From a virus: DNA of 44,723 nt. The notes beneath the pieces are model-generated. The model saw nothing but the letters and a program-made list of their open reading frames with translations. It did no database searches and was not told where the DNA came from. How positions within the stretch are numbered: the first letter of the stretch is position 1; each line of letters starts with the position of its first letter. The position numbers and the translations under genes are program-made. Shown in pieces: positions 1 to 6,194 of this stretch. Location: positions 1-44,723 of IMG/VR virus record IMGVR_UViG_3300042945_002630; one strand, 5' to 3'.

Positions 1-589
1 AGGGATGCATAAGAATGTTGTGTTCTGCCTGGAAAACAAGCATGTAGTTGAAAGTTCCCGAAATCCCGAGAGGCATCGCATCAGAGAAGGATCCTTGACC
101 GAAGGGATAGACCAGAAACACTGCGCTAGCAGCAGCAACGGGTGCAGAGTAGGCAACACAAATCCAAGGACGCATACCAAGTCGGTAAGAAAGTTCCCAT
201 TCACGACCCATGTAGGCATAGATACCAATCAGAAAGTGGAAGACGACCAGTTGGAAAGGTCCACCATTATATAGCCACTCATCTAGGGAAGCAGCTTCCC
301 AAATAGGGTAAAAGTGCAGTCCAATTGCGTTGGACGAAGGAATAACAGCACCTGAGATGATGTTGTTTCCGTACATGAGTGAACCAGCAACGGGTTCACG
401 GATACCATCGATGTCCACAGGAGGAGCAGCGATAAAAGCAACGATGAAACAGATAGTAGCGGCAAGCAGGCAAGGAATCATCAGGACTCCAAACCAACCG
501 ACATAAAGACGATTATCGGTTGAAGTAACCCAGTTGCAGAACTGTTCCCAAGTATTCGATTGTTGTTGACGTGAAATTGTAGCAGTCAT
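1..589 (-). CDS. psbA: Photosystem II D1 protein, 5' part (runs off the left edge)
   Basis: This encodes about the first 196 residues of D1, the photosystem II reaction-centre subunit in the thylakoid membrane that is damaged by light and constantly replaced. The reading starts [10 protein letters not shown] and contains the characteristic D1 segments [25 protein letters not shown] and [16 protein letters not shown]. No frameshift or intron is visible in this part. Many marine cyanophages carry psbA to keep host photosynthesis running during infection. A late-promoter octamer lies upstream at 754-761 and a structured leader lies between. The rest of the gene lies outside the window. Confidence 0.97.
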   Translation of the reverse strand, partial: MTATISRQQQSNTWEQFCNWVTSTDNRLYVGWFGVLMIPCLLAATICFIVAFIAAPPVDIDGIREPVAGSLMYGNNIISGAVIPSSNAIGLHFYPIWEAASLDEWLYNGGPFQLVVFHFLIGIYAYMGREWELSYRLGMRPWICVAYSAPVAAASAVFLVYPFGQGSFSDAMPLGISGTFNYMLVFQAEHNILMHP

Positions 590-753
590 TTGTTTAAAAA
601 GTTAGTAAGTCCATCAGGGAAATGGTGGAGGTACTATGCTCCCCGCACCCTCAGCGGGGATATGAGAGACGTAATTTATACACCCTAGAGGTCTCGGTTT
701 TCGGGGTGTTAACAATGTTAAGATTTATGAGAGATTCTTAACATTTGTTTACC
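590..753 (-). promoter_or_regulatory. psbA 5' leader with GC-rich hairpin; candidate PhotoRC-type RNA
   Basis: No gene is seen here. On the minus strand the leader carries a perfect 6-bp GC hairpin (654-659 pairs with 641-646, 7-base loop), which stands out in AT-rich DNA. It is followed by a purine/pyrimidine patch before the psbA start. A second late-promoter-like octamer TATAAATT lies at 673-680, so a shorter transcript beginning near the hairpin is possible. PhotoRC motifs are known structured elements upstream of photosystem II genes in marine cyanobacteria and phages. Assigning this leader to that family is an inference not tested here. Confidence 0.45.
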
Positions 754-761
754 TATTTATA
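754..761 (-). promoter_or_regulatory. T4-type late promoter for psbA
   Basis: The minus strand reads TATAAATA, the exact T4 late -10 octamer, about 165 bases upstream of the psbA start. T4-like phages use this octamer with a phage sigma factor and no -35 box. Confidence 0.7.
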
Positions 762-803
762 GTAGCATGACCAAAACCTTCTGTCAAGCCAGAATTTTTG
801 GGG

Positions 804-1478
804 TCAATTATGCAATCTAAAATATTGACTATCTTGCATAAAATCTTTTTCAACATTTTTACAAAAATAAGCCCTCCCACCCAATCTTTCTTTTTGTAAT
901 AATGGGAATGGGTAGTTTAAATTATAAGGATTATTTGTATAAATTTTTCCAGAAAATCCAGTGCTTCTTATAAGACTTTCATCACAAATTGTATTATTAT
1001 AATAATCAAATCCATAAGAATAGTGATTTATATTAAAATCCCCAACACAAACAACTCCCGAAGAAATATTTTCAATTTCATCTTTAAGTGGCCAATATTG
1101 TTCCCAATGTGCGTCAAGATAATATAATGTATTCACCTCTTCTTTACTTTCTAAAGATACAACTTTCTCAGAACTTTGATTTAATAAAAAAACATTAGAG
1201 TATGATATTAATCTTTTTTTGGAAAAATTAAAAAAATCTCTATTTGTTTCTGATGAAACTATTTTTATCTTTGGATAATTTTTTGCAAGATACTCCGTGG
1301 TATCTGCCATATTCGTTCCTGTTTCTACTATCTTTTCAATTTGATATTTTTTTATTAAATAATCAATCTCCAGTGCATGGTGTATATCAAACCCAAAAGG
1401 TCCTCCACCATCAGAAACGTTAAAGGAGCATCTATCTGTAGTATAAAAATTATAAAGCAATTTTTTCATTTCACGCAT
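804..1478 (-). CDS. Putative SAM-dependent methyltransferase
   Basis: A 224-residue soluble protein. Residues 51-63 read VETGTNMADTTEY, which fits the glycine-containing SAM-binding loop after a beta strand (motif I) of a Rossmann-fold methyltransferase. An acidic residue ends the next strand (VSSETNRDFF), and YYLDAHW near residue 120 resembles motif IV of the Methyltransf_24-like group. The substrate is unknown; relatives often sit with surface-sugar genes, and this phage has a large glycan cassette. An internal ATG three codons downstream is an equally possible start. The gene stands alone between psbA and a divergent plus-strand group. Confidence 0.6.
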   Translation of the reverse strand: MREMKKLLYNFYTTDRCSFNVSDGGGPFGFDIHHALEIDYLIKKYQIEKIVETGTNMADTTEYLAKNYPKIKIVSSETNRDFFNFSKKRLISYSNVFLLNQSSEKVVSLESKEEVNTLYYLDAHWEQYWPLKDEIENISSGVVCVGDFNINHYSYGFDYYNNTICDESLIRSTGFSGKIYTNNPYNLNYPFPLLQKERLGGRAYFCKNVEKDFMQDSQYFRLHN

Positions 1479-1513
1479 TTATTTTCAAATGTATTATTTT
1501 ATATATTTTAGCA

Positions 1514-1521
1514 CATAAATA
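1514..1521 (+). promoter_or_regulatory. Late-promoter-like octamer for the plus-strand group
   Basis: The plus strand reads CATAAATA, matching the NATAAATA form of the late octamer, about 24 bases upstream of the start at 1545. It is the only such site seen driving plus-strand genes. Confidence 0.45.
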
Positions 1522-1544
1522 CTTAAAACTGCTTTTCCCCGTAT

Positions 1545-1739
1545 ATGCCTCGGGAATGGAATACTCCTATTAGGGAACCTTGGAATGCACCAATCCACAA
1601 CACCCTAAAAGCAATAGACAATCACACTCAAGAATATTTCAAGAGTGGTGATAAATGGCATCTAGAAAAAGCAGATTTATTGAGAAATTACCTAACAGAA
1701 CTAAAGACTTGGATACATAAAGAAGAAAAAAAATCTTAA
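1545..1739 (+). CDS. Small conserved-type hypothetical protein (64 aa)
   Basis: I do not recognise a function. The protein is hydrophilic. The N terminus is rich in Pro and Trp (residues 4-15, REWNTPIREPWN), followed by a predicted helix rich in Lys, Glu and Leu. No membrane segment or cysteine pair is seen. It is the first gene of the plus-strand group, behind a late-type octamer, and is probably co-transcribed with the next small gene. Confidence 0.6.
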   Translation: MPREWNTPIREPWNAPIHNTLKAIDNHTQEYFKSGDKWHLEKADLLRNYLTELKTWIHKEEKKS

Positions 1740-1776
1740 TAAATAAATATATAAAGTAAATATACCAGGTGTAAAC

Positions 1777-1971
1777 ATGTTAAACGAGGGAACAAGAAAA
1801 AGATTGCTAGCAATTTGCACTAAAGTTTCTAAAAATCAATCTGTTTCTGATTTTGATTTGACTTGGGCGCAAAAAAATGCAATCCATGATGAAGAAGCAG
1901 CAAATCTTTTAAAAAAAGGAAAAAAATTCATTCCAGCAGAAGTGCAAATCGAAGAAGCACAATCTGCTTAA
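1777..1971 (+). CDS. Small hypothetical protein (64 aa)
   Basis: Unknown function. It is charged and helical, with a Lys-rich stretch near residues 45-50 and an acidic end. The start ATG is preceded by CCAGGTG at ribosome-binding distance, and AATAAATA-like sequence lies about 30 bases upstream. A strong terminator follows 17 bases after the stop, so this gene ends the first plus-strand transcript. Confidence 0.6.
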   Translation: MLNEGTRKRLLAICTKVSKNQSVSDFDLTWAQKNAIHDEEAANLLKKGKKFIPAEVQIEEAQSA

Positions 1972-1987
1972 TGTTGTCTTAAAATTT

Positions 1988-2017
1988 AAAATCAGCACCT
2001 AGGTGCTGATTTTTTTT
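1988..2017 (+). terminator. Rho-independent terminator
   Basis: A perfect 13-bp palindrome (1988-2000 pairs with 2001-2013) runs into a run of T residues ending at 2017. A run of A bases overlaps its left side, so it could also work on the other strand. It separates the two small genes from the thermonuclease. Confidence 0.85.
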
Positions 2018-2102
2018 GCAAATTTATAAATTTAAATTCAAGTATCTCATAATATGTTGCATATTATACATACTATTATTATATAAAATAAAAACAGAAA
2101 AC

Positions 2103-2444
2103 ATGTACGAGTACAAAATCAAGAAAATAGCAAAAATAATTGATGGTGATACTCTTGATGTTGAAATTGATTTGGGATTTAATGTTATAATTTCCCAAAG
2201 AATTCGTCTTGCTGGAATAGATGCTCCAGAAACAAGAACAAAAAATCTCGAAGAAAAGATTAATGGTTTGGAGTCAAAAAGATGGTTAGAGGAAAAACTA
2301 ACTACTGAAAAAACTATGCTTATTAGGACAGAAAAAGATGATAAGTATGGCCGAATTCTCGGATGGATATATCTTGGAGAAGATGATATTCCAATAAATA
2401 CCCATATGATAAAAGAAGGATACGCAAAACCCTATCCACAATGA
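2103..2444 (+). CDS. Thermonuclease (staphylococcal-nuclease fold)
   Basis: A 113-residue SNase-like Ca-dependent nuclease that would cut DNA and RNA. Key residues are in place: D14 in DGDT, R35 and D40/E43 in RIRLAGIDAPE (the same numbers as in the staphylococcal enzyme) and R84 in DKYGR. It may degrade host DNA to feed nucleotide pools. An upstream TTG at 2016 would add a hydrophobic stretch, but it lies in the terminator T-run without a ribosome site, so the ATG at 2103 is preferred. If the long form were real, the protein would be membrane-anchored or exported. Confidence 0.85.
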   Translation: MYEYKIKKIAKIIDGDTLDVEIDLGFNVIISQRIRLAGIDAPETRTKNLEEKINGLESKRWLEEKLTTEKTMLIRTEKDDKYGRILGWIYLGEDDIPINTHMIKEGYAKPYPQ

Positions 2445-2606
2445 AAAAGATTCTTCTCATTGGATTACTTGTTATAAGATTAATTACTAATGACGGAGTA
2501 TTTCTAAATGCCAGAAGAATTCCCCCAAAAAGACAATTCCCAGAAATCATCAGATTCATCAGAAGACCCGCAAAAAGAGGTAGGAAAAAAGCGTGGTTCT
2601 ATTCTG
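2442..2606 (+). CDS. Candidate overlapping small Arg-rich ORF (54 aa)
   Basis: The ATG overlaps the thermonuclease stop as ATGA, a pattern common in this genome. The product would have a hydrophobic start (MKKILLIGLLVIRL) and an Arg/Lys-rich tail. It overlaps the next gene in another frame for about 100 bases. Overlapping small reading frames occur in spanin pairs, but no lipobox is seen. It could equally be a chance frame, so confidence is low. Confidence 0.3.
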
Positions 2607-2831
2607 AATAAACTAATCTTTATTATTTGCTGTTCTGTAATTGGGTTTGTAGGAATGAATTTTGTTGCCTGCAACTTTATGATTCCAGGAACAATTACAT
2701 ACGCAAATCTTCTAGGTGGACTAAAAAACCCTCCTCCTTCAGATTGTAATGAATCTCAAAGAAGAGGGTATGAAACTTTATTGACTATTCTTACTACAGT
2801 GATTGCTTTACGAACTAAATTAGACGATTAA
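2508..2831 (+). CDS. Small membrane protein, possibly lysis-related
   Basis: 107 residues: an acidic/Ser-rich N terminus (1-28), one strong membrane segment (about 34-52, with CC and later C residues), and a C-terminal part with a second hydrophobic helix (LLTILTTVIAL). GGAG at good spacing supports the start. Its stop overlaps the stop of the convergent lysozyme gene by 4 bases. Position beside the cell-wall cassette would fit a holin or spanin role, but no family motif proves it. Confidence 0.65.
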   Translation: MPEEFPQKDNSQKSSDSSEDPQKEVGKKRGSILNKLIFIICCSVIGFVGMNFVACNFMIPGTITYANLLGGLKNPPPSDCNESQRRGYETLLTILTTVIALRTKLDD

Positions 2832-3442
2832 GAAACCCAAAGTTTACCTTCTGCTTTTCTTCTTCTCAGCAATCCTGCTTCTACTTTACTACCAGGATTG
2901 CGATAAAGTTCTAATACTGCTGGGACTTCATTCCATTTCTTTTCACGAAGAACCCTGGTTATGGTATTAAAATTGGAAGACCCGTAGAAACCAGCACCAA
3001 GATTATAAGCAAAAGATAAAAGAGCTCCTTGTTGATTTTCATTCATCTCATTCCAATATGGGATTTTTTGTAATGATGGAAGAAACTCACGACGAAGTTG
3101 AAAGTATAAAAGATCATCCGCTTCTTCTTGAGTGATCTTATTACCGATCATAAAACGAGTTCCATCTTTTCTACGAGTGCTCCCCCAACCAATTGTGATA
3201 GGAAGTCCTCCAGTCAAAGGATCATAATATGCCTTTAGATGACATCCTTCAAACTCCTTGATTAAATCTACTCCTGGAAGTGGGAGACCTTCAAGAGTTG
3301 GTTCTATCTTTTGATTTCTATACCTTCTAGCAAACTCATCTAGAATCTCTTTATGCACTGTTGCTTGAAGAAAATTCCAAGCATCAATTTGGTGTGGAAG
3401 ATCCTTATGATTTTTTACTGCATCAATAAATTTAATACTCAT
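2828..3442 (-). CDS. GH24 (T4-lysozyme type) endolysin
   Basis: This 204-residue muramidase would cleave the glycan chain of peptidoglycan. The GH24 catalytic pattern is visible: E65 in FEGCHLK, D74 in YYDPL and T83 in ITIGWG, with the Glu-Asp spacing of T4 lysozyme. NQQGALLSFAYNLGAG matches the conserved second lobe. About 55 N-terminal residues precede the catalytic domain and show no signal peptide, so export would need a holin. The gene overlaps the C39-like peptidase gene by 4 bases (ATGA), suggesting coupled translation. The pair would attack both sugar and peptide parts of the wall. Confidence 0.88.
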   Translation of the reverse strand: MSIKFIDAVKNHKDLPHQIDAWNFLQATVHKEILDEFARRYRNQKIEPTLEGLPLPGVDLIKEFEGCHLKAYYDPLTGGLPITIGWGSTRRKDGTRFMIGNKITQEEADDLLYFQLRREFLPSLQKIPYWNEMNENQQGALLSFAYNLGAGFYGSSNFNTITRVLREKKWNEVPAVLELYRNPGSKVEAGLLRRRKAEGKLWVS

Positions 3443-4128
3443 GAGAATATTCTACCCCATCCTGATTTTGGACCATCAGCAGTCCATCTACGAGCAAGTT
3501 CACTTCTCTTATAAACTGCACCTTTTCCATTATAGACTGACCCAGTATAACCATCATTCAATGATCCATATGGGTCATTGACAACATAATCTTCACCTTT
3601 CTTTCCAATCACTACAACCATGTGCCCACCAGTAGGTGAAGATAAAGAACCCCTGTGAAGAATACCAATAATGACAGGTCTGCCAGCGGCAAGCTCCCTA
3701 TCAAGATCAGCAAAAGAAAGATTGTAACTAAATCGTGAATTAACACCATAAGACGATAAAACTTTTGTCTGTACGGCGTGATCAGTCGTATCACCGATTG
3801 CAAAAACTTTTCTAATGTAGGCGTCATCTCCTTTAGGTCCTACTAGAGTGCCAGGTTTGAAATACTCTAAACACATAGCACATGCAGATGAATTACAGGT
3901 TCTCTGAGCATCTCTGTAATTATCTGTTTGTGGAAAATAAGGAACGTTAAGAACTCCAGGAACTGTTTGTTCTGCTTTTGTTCTATAAATTTTCACCCAG
4001 TTTGCCGAGTCATCCATCAACTCTGGGAATTTAGCTGCCAAATCAACCTCAAGTTGCTCTACAGCAGCAACGTGCTTTGGATTCTTTTCATCATAGTGTT
4101 TGAAAAAGTTATGAAGATCTATTCTCAT
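3439..4128 (-). CDS. C39-like papain-fold cysteine peptidase
   Basis: 229 residues. The C-terminal two thirds resemble the Peptidase_C39_2 family: nucleophile C78 in QRTCNSSACAM, H169 in GGHMVVVIG and D185 in VVNDPYG, in the right order for a Cys-His-Asp triad. The N-terminal 55 residues look helical. It sits directly upstream of the endolysin with a 4-base overlap, so a role as a wall amidase or endopeptidase at lysis or entry is likely. Another possibility is a virion-borne wall hydrolase. No signal peptide is seen. Confidence 0.75.
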   Translation of the reverse strand: MRIDLHNFFKHYDEKNPKHVAAVEQLEVDLAAKFPELMDDSANWVKIYRTKAEQTVPGVLNVPYFPQTDNYRDAQRTCNSSACAMCLEYFKPGTLVGPKGDDAYIRKVFAIGDTTDHAVQTKVLSSYGVNSRFSYNLSFADLDRELAAGRPVIIGILHRGSLSSPTGGHMVVVIGKKGEDYVVNDPYGSLNDGYTGSVYNGKGAVYKRSELARRWTADGPKSGWGRIFS

Positions 4129-4147
4129 TATTCTTTTGCAAATTTAC

Positions 4148-4309
4148 TTATCTATAATACTCTTCAATTTTATCTAATACTTTATTCAGATACCTGTGAG
4201 CAACTTCTTTAGGATTGCCACCCCAACTAAATTCATCTCTATCCAATTGATTTTTTATTTTAAGAACTTCCATTCTTATAATATCCTTAGTAAGTTGTCC
4301 TCTTGGCAT
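4148..4309 (-). CDS. Small hypothetical protein (53 aa)
   Basis: Begins MPRGQLTKDIIRMEVLKIKN and ends with a charged helix (VLDKIEEYYR). I recall similar small proteins in other marine T4-like cyanophages, but no function is known to me. Basic and acidic residues alternate, with one Trp-Gly-Gly turn near residue 30, suggesting a small DNA- or protein-binding helical hairpin; that is inference. A terminator for the upstream redox genes lies immediately before it, so it starts a separate transcript leading to the cell-wall genes. Confidence 0.7.
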   Translation of the reverse strand: MPRGQLTKDIIRMEVLKIKNQLDRDEFSWGGNPKEVAHRYLNKVLDKIEEYYR

Positions 4310-4346
4310 AATAAAAAAACTCTGCTGTCTATTTAGCAGCAGAGTT
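4310..4346 (-). terminator. Rho-independent terminator
   Basis: A 10-bp stem (4318-4327 with 4337-4346, 9-base loop) is followed on the minus strand by a T-run at 4317-4310. It closes the photosynthesis/redox gene group. Confidence 0.85.
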
Positions 4347-4352
4347 ATATTC

Positions 4353-4442
4353 TCACAAGTCTTCAGTTGTTTTATTAATTGCGTAGGAAATAAGAACTAA
4401 GGAACCAATCCCAGTAAGAGTAAAAAGTATTTCGTGGAACAT
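4353..4442 (-). CDS. Single-span membrane microprotein (29 aa)
   Basis: MFHEILFTLTGIGSLVLISY followed by a short polar tail. It is one membrane helix, the size of the tiny photosystem or cytochrome b6f subunits, but it does not match PetL, PetN, PetG, PsbI, PsbM or PsbN as I know them. It is the last gene of the redox group, just before the terminator. The context suggests a thylakoid or plasma-membrane partner. Confidence 0.55.
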   Translation of the reverse strand: MFHEILFTLTGIGSLVLISYAINKTTEDL

Positions 4443-4468
4443 TGTTCTATAAAAAACTACATTAATAG

Positions 4469-4996
4469 TTATGCAGGAACTGCTTCACGAACTGTAGACT
4501 TCACATACTCAAGAAGATTTTCTGGGGTGCTCTTCTCGTATGGATCAGTATCTGCATTATCACGCATACCATCTTCAACGAATAGTTTTTCGATAACTCC
4601 ATTATCAATAACAGCAGCATAACGCCAAGAACGTTGACCGAAACCAAGATTAGATTTGGTTACGAGATATCCCATAGAACGGGTGAAATATGCATTACCA
4701 TCAGGGATAAGTTTTACATTCTTGATGTTCTGGTCCTGTGCCCAAGCATTCATTACAAACCCATCATTAACAGAGATGCAGTAAATAGCGTCGATGCCGA
4801 GACCAATAAAGTCGTCATATTTCTCTTCGAATCCAGGTAGCTGATAGGCACTGCAAGTAGGAGTGAAAGCACCAGGCAAGCTAAAAATGACAACACGCTT
4901 CCCATCGAAAAGTTCTGAAGATGTGCGATTTACAAATTCTCCGTTCTCACGGAATACAAATTCTACTTGAGGGATAATATATTTCTCTTTACGCAT
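4469..4996 (-). CDS. Peroxiredoxin (Prx5/AhpE-like)
   Basis: A thiol peroxidase removing hydrogen peroxide or organic peroxides. The PGAFTPTC motif holds the peroxidatic Cys (C48 from this start), with the P-x3-T-x2-C spacing of the family and an Arg in QRSWRY as the expected active-site partner. The start chosen (MRKEKY) has a strong AGGGAGG ribosome site; a frame-open ATG at 5041 would add 15 residues but has none. It sits with ferredoxin and hli genes, so it probably protects the photosynthetic apparatus from reactive oxygen during infection. Confidence 0.9.
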   Translation of the reverse strand: MRKEKYIIPQVEFVFRENGEFVNRTSSELFDGKRVVIFSLPGAFTPTCSAYQLPGFEEKYDDFIGLGIDAIYCISVNDGFVMNAWAQDQNIKNVKLIPDGNAYFTRSMGYLVTKSNLGFGQRSWRYAAVIDNGVIEKLFVEDGMRDNADTDPYEKSTPENLLEYVKSTVREAVPA

Positions 4997-5046
4997 AGGA
5001 ACCTCCCTAGTCGTTTCTTCTTTTTTAAAAAAATTAAACATAATTA

Positions 5047-5190
5047 TTAATCAAAAACAGCGGTAACTCCAACAACTTTAGCATTTGGATTTCGTGCAAG
5101 TGCAGTTTCCCTTGCATCCTGATAATCTCTTGCCTCTACTATTTCGTGGAAGACCTTACCTGCTACATACAACTGCACTTTACACTTCAT
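5047..5190 (-). CDS. Small hypothetical protein (47 aa)
   Basis: Starts MKCKVQLYVAGKVFHEIVEA and ends with AKVVGVTAVF. Alternating strand-helix-strand pattern; I recall close relatives in marine cyanophages, function unknown. The start lies one base after the stop of the upstream hli gene (TGATATG), so it is translationally coupled to it. Confidence 0.7.
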   Translation of the reverse strand: MKCKVQLYVAGKVFHEIVEARDYQDARETALARNPNAKVVGVTAVFD

Positions 5191-5191
5191 A

Positions 5192-5299
5192 TCACCAAAT
5201 ACCAGGAATAATTTGACCAGTGGCAGCATAACTACCAATTGCGGCAACAATGCCAATCATTGCTGCCCAACCATTAATACGTTCTGCACGTTCGTTCAT
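5192..5299 (-). CDS. hli: High-light-inducible protein, minimal form (35 aa)
   Basis: [20 protein letters not shown] then a glycine-rich helix end: the ExxNGxxAM chlorophyll-binding motif of the Hli/CAB superfamily on one membrane helix. Hli proteins bind chlorophyll and carotenoid and protect photosystem II during assembly and high light. At 35 residues it is reduced to almost the bare helix. AGGAGA precedes the start, which overlaps the upstream stop as ATGA. Confidence 0.88.
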   Translation of the reverse strand: MNERAERINGWAAMIGIVAAIGSYAATGQIIPGIW

Positions 5300-5508
5300 T
5301 TGTTTTCTCCTTGATAAATGTGTTTTTGTTTTAGTTCTGGGTCTGGGTTGCAGACCATTCGTTCTTTAATTGGTTTGATTACGATAAACTTATCGTTTTT
5401 AAGGGTGCCTGCAATCTTGACTTCTAGTTCTACATCTCGGTCCCAAGCACCACTATCAACCAACTCTTGAAGAGCAAGGTTAAATTGCCCTAGCATATTA
5501 GCACTCAC
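5296..5508 (-). CDS. Small hypothetical protein (70 aa), GTG start
   Basis: Unknown function. A short N-terminal helix ([15 protein letters not shown]) is followed by a charged beta-like stretch and a polar tail. The GTG overlaps the ferredoxin stop and has GGAG five bases ahead; an ATG four codons later is the alternative. It lies between ferredoxin and hli in a fully coupled chain, so it is made together with them. Confidence 0.65.
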   Translation of the reverse strand: MSANMLGQFNLALQELVDSGAWDRDVELEVKIAGTLKNDKFIVIKPIKERMVCNPDPELKQKHIYQGENK

Positions 5509-5798
5509 AGATTCTCCTCTTGTTCAGTAAGAATCACACAATCACTTGTTGGATATGCAACACAAGTCAGAACCCAACCTTCCGCAATCTGGTCATCATC
5601 AAGGAAGGATTGCTCCTCATTATCTACGGTGCCAGAGATGAGTTTTCCTGCACAAGCCGAACAAGCACCTGCTTTACATGAAGAAGGAAGGTCAACACCT
5701 GCTTCCTCTGCTGCTTCAAGAATATATTGATCGTCTTGGCATTGGATTGTGGTTTCAGTTCCATCGGGAGATTGAAGAGTGATATTAAAAACGGTCAT
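5505..5798 (-). CDS. petF: Plant-type [2Fe-2S] ferredoxin
   Basis: A 97-residue soluble electron carrier that takes electrons from photosystem I. The cluster ligands are C41, C46, C49 (CKAGACSAC) and C79 (LTCVAYP), with the exact CX4CX2C spacing of photosynthetic ferredoxins. It could feed phage-relevant reductants or bilin reductases; none of the latter is in the window. The start overlaps the preceding microprotein stop by one base (TGATG). Full length, nothing unusual. Confidence 0.95.
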   Translation of the reverse strand: MTVFNITLQSPDGTETTIQCQDDQYILEAAEEAGVDLPSSCKAGACSACAGKLISGTVDNEEQSFLDDDQIAEGWVLTCVAYPTSDCVILTEQEENL

Positions 5799-5884
5799 CA
5801 GTAAGTCTCACAAATTTTTTCTACGGATGCTGCCAACAAAACAAAGAAGGCAACGGATGTGATTGTAAACAAAAGTGAAGTCAT
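5798..5884 (-). CDS. Single-span membrane microprotein (28 aa)
   Basis: [20 protein letters not shown] followed by a short tail with one Cys: one membrane helix, then VEKICETY. It is placed between an hli gene and ferredoxin and overlaps the ferredoxin start by one base. I cannot match it to a named photosynthetic subunit. A role in a thylakoid complex is suggested only by context. Confidence 0.55.
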   Translation of the reverse strand: MTSLLFTITSVAFFVLLAASVEKICETY

Positions 5885-5893
5885 AGTCAAGTA

Positions 5894-6103
5894 TCAGATA
5901 ACACCGAAGAAAAGATTTCCAGTGAGAGCATAAGAAATAGCACCTGCGACAATACCAATCATTGCCCAACGACCATTCATTTTTTCTGCCTTCTCAGCAT
6001 AAGGTTCAAACCCATAACGTTCAATGTCCTCTTTGGTCATATACATTGTGGGTTCTTTAGCAAACATATTCATTTGCCCGAACTCATTTTTTGTTACAGT
6101 CAT
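5894..6103 (-). CDS. hli: High-light-inducible protein (69 aa)
   Basis: The C-terminal half carries the chlorophyll-binding helix (residues 40-62) with the motif EKMNGRWAMIG and ends NLFFGVI, as in cyanobacterial Hli proteins. The N-terminal half is soluble (YMTKEDIERYGFEPYAE). It is the first gene of the redox group, immediately downstream of the porin terminator. It is about twice the length of the other hli gene here, so the group has one ordinary and one minimal Hli. Confidence 0.93.
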   Translation of the reverse strand: MTVTKNEFGQMNMFAKEPTMYMTKEDIERYGFEPYAEKAEKMNGRWAMIGIVAGAISYALTGNLFFGVI

Positions 6104-6139
6104 TATCTTTTGTAAAGATTTACAACAACACTATATAGC

Positions 6140-6164
6140 AAAAAAAGAGGGGTGTCAACCCCTC
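6140..6164 (-). terminator. Rho-independent terminator of the porin gene
   Basis: A 7-bp stem (6147-6153 with 6158-6164, loop of 4) is followed on the minus strand by seven T residues (6146-6140). Confidence 0.88.
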
Positions 6165-6194
6165 CTTAAGATTTTGTTTAGATTTACTGACTTA

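Noticed and set aside
5-274. 89-codon plus-strand frame at the left edge
   Set aside because: It is antisense to psbA, whose protein sequence is unmistakable.
2016-2102. N-terminal hydrophobic extension of the thermonuclease
   Set aside because: It needs a TTG start inside the terminator T-run and has no ribosome site; the ATG at 2103 gives a normal full-length domain.
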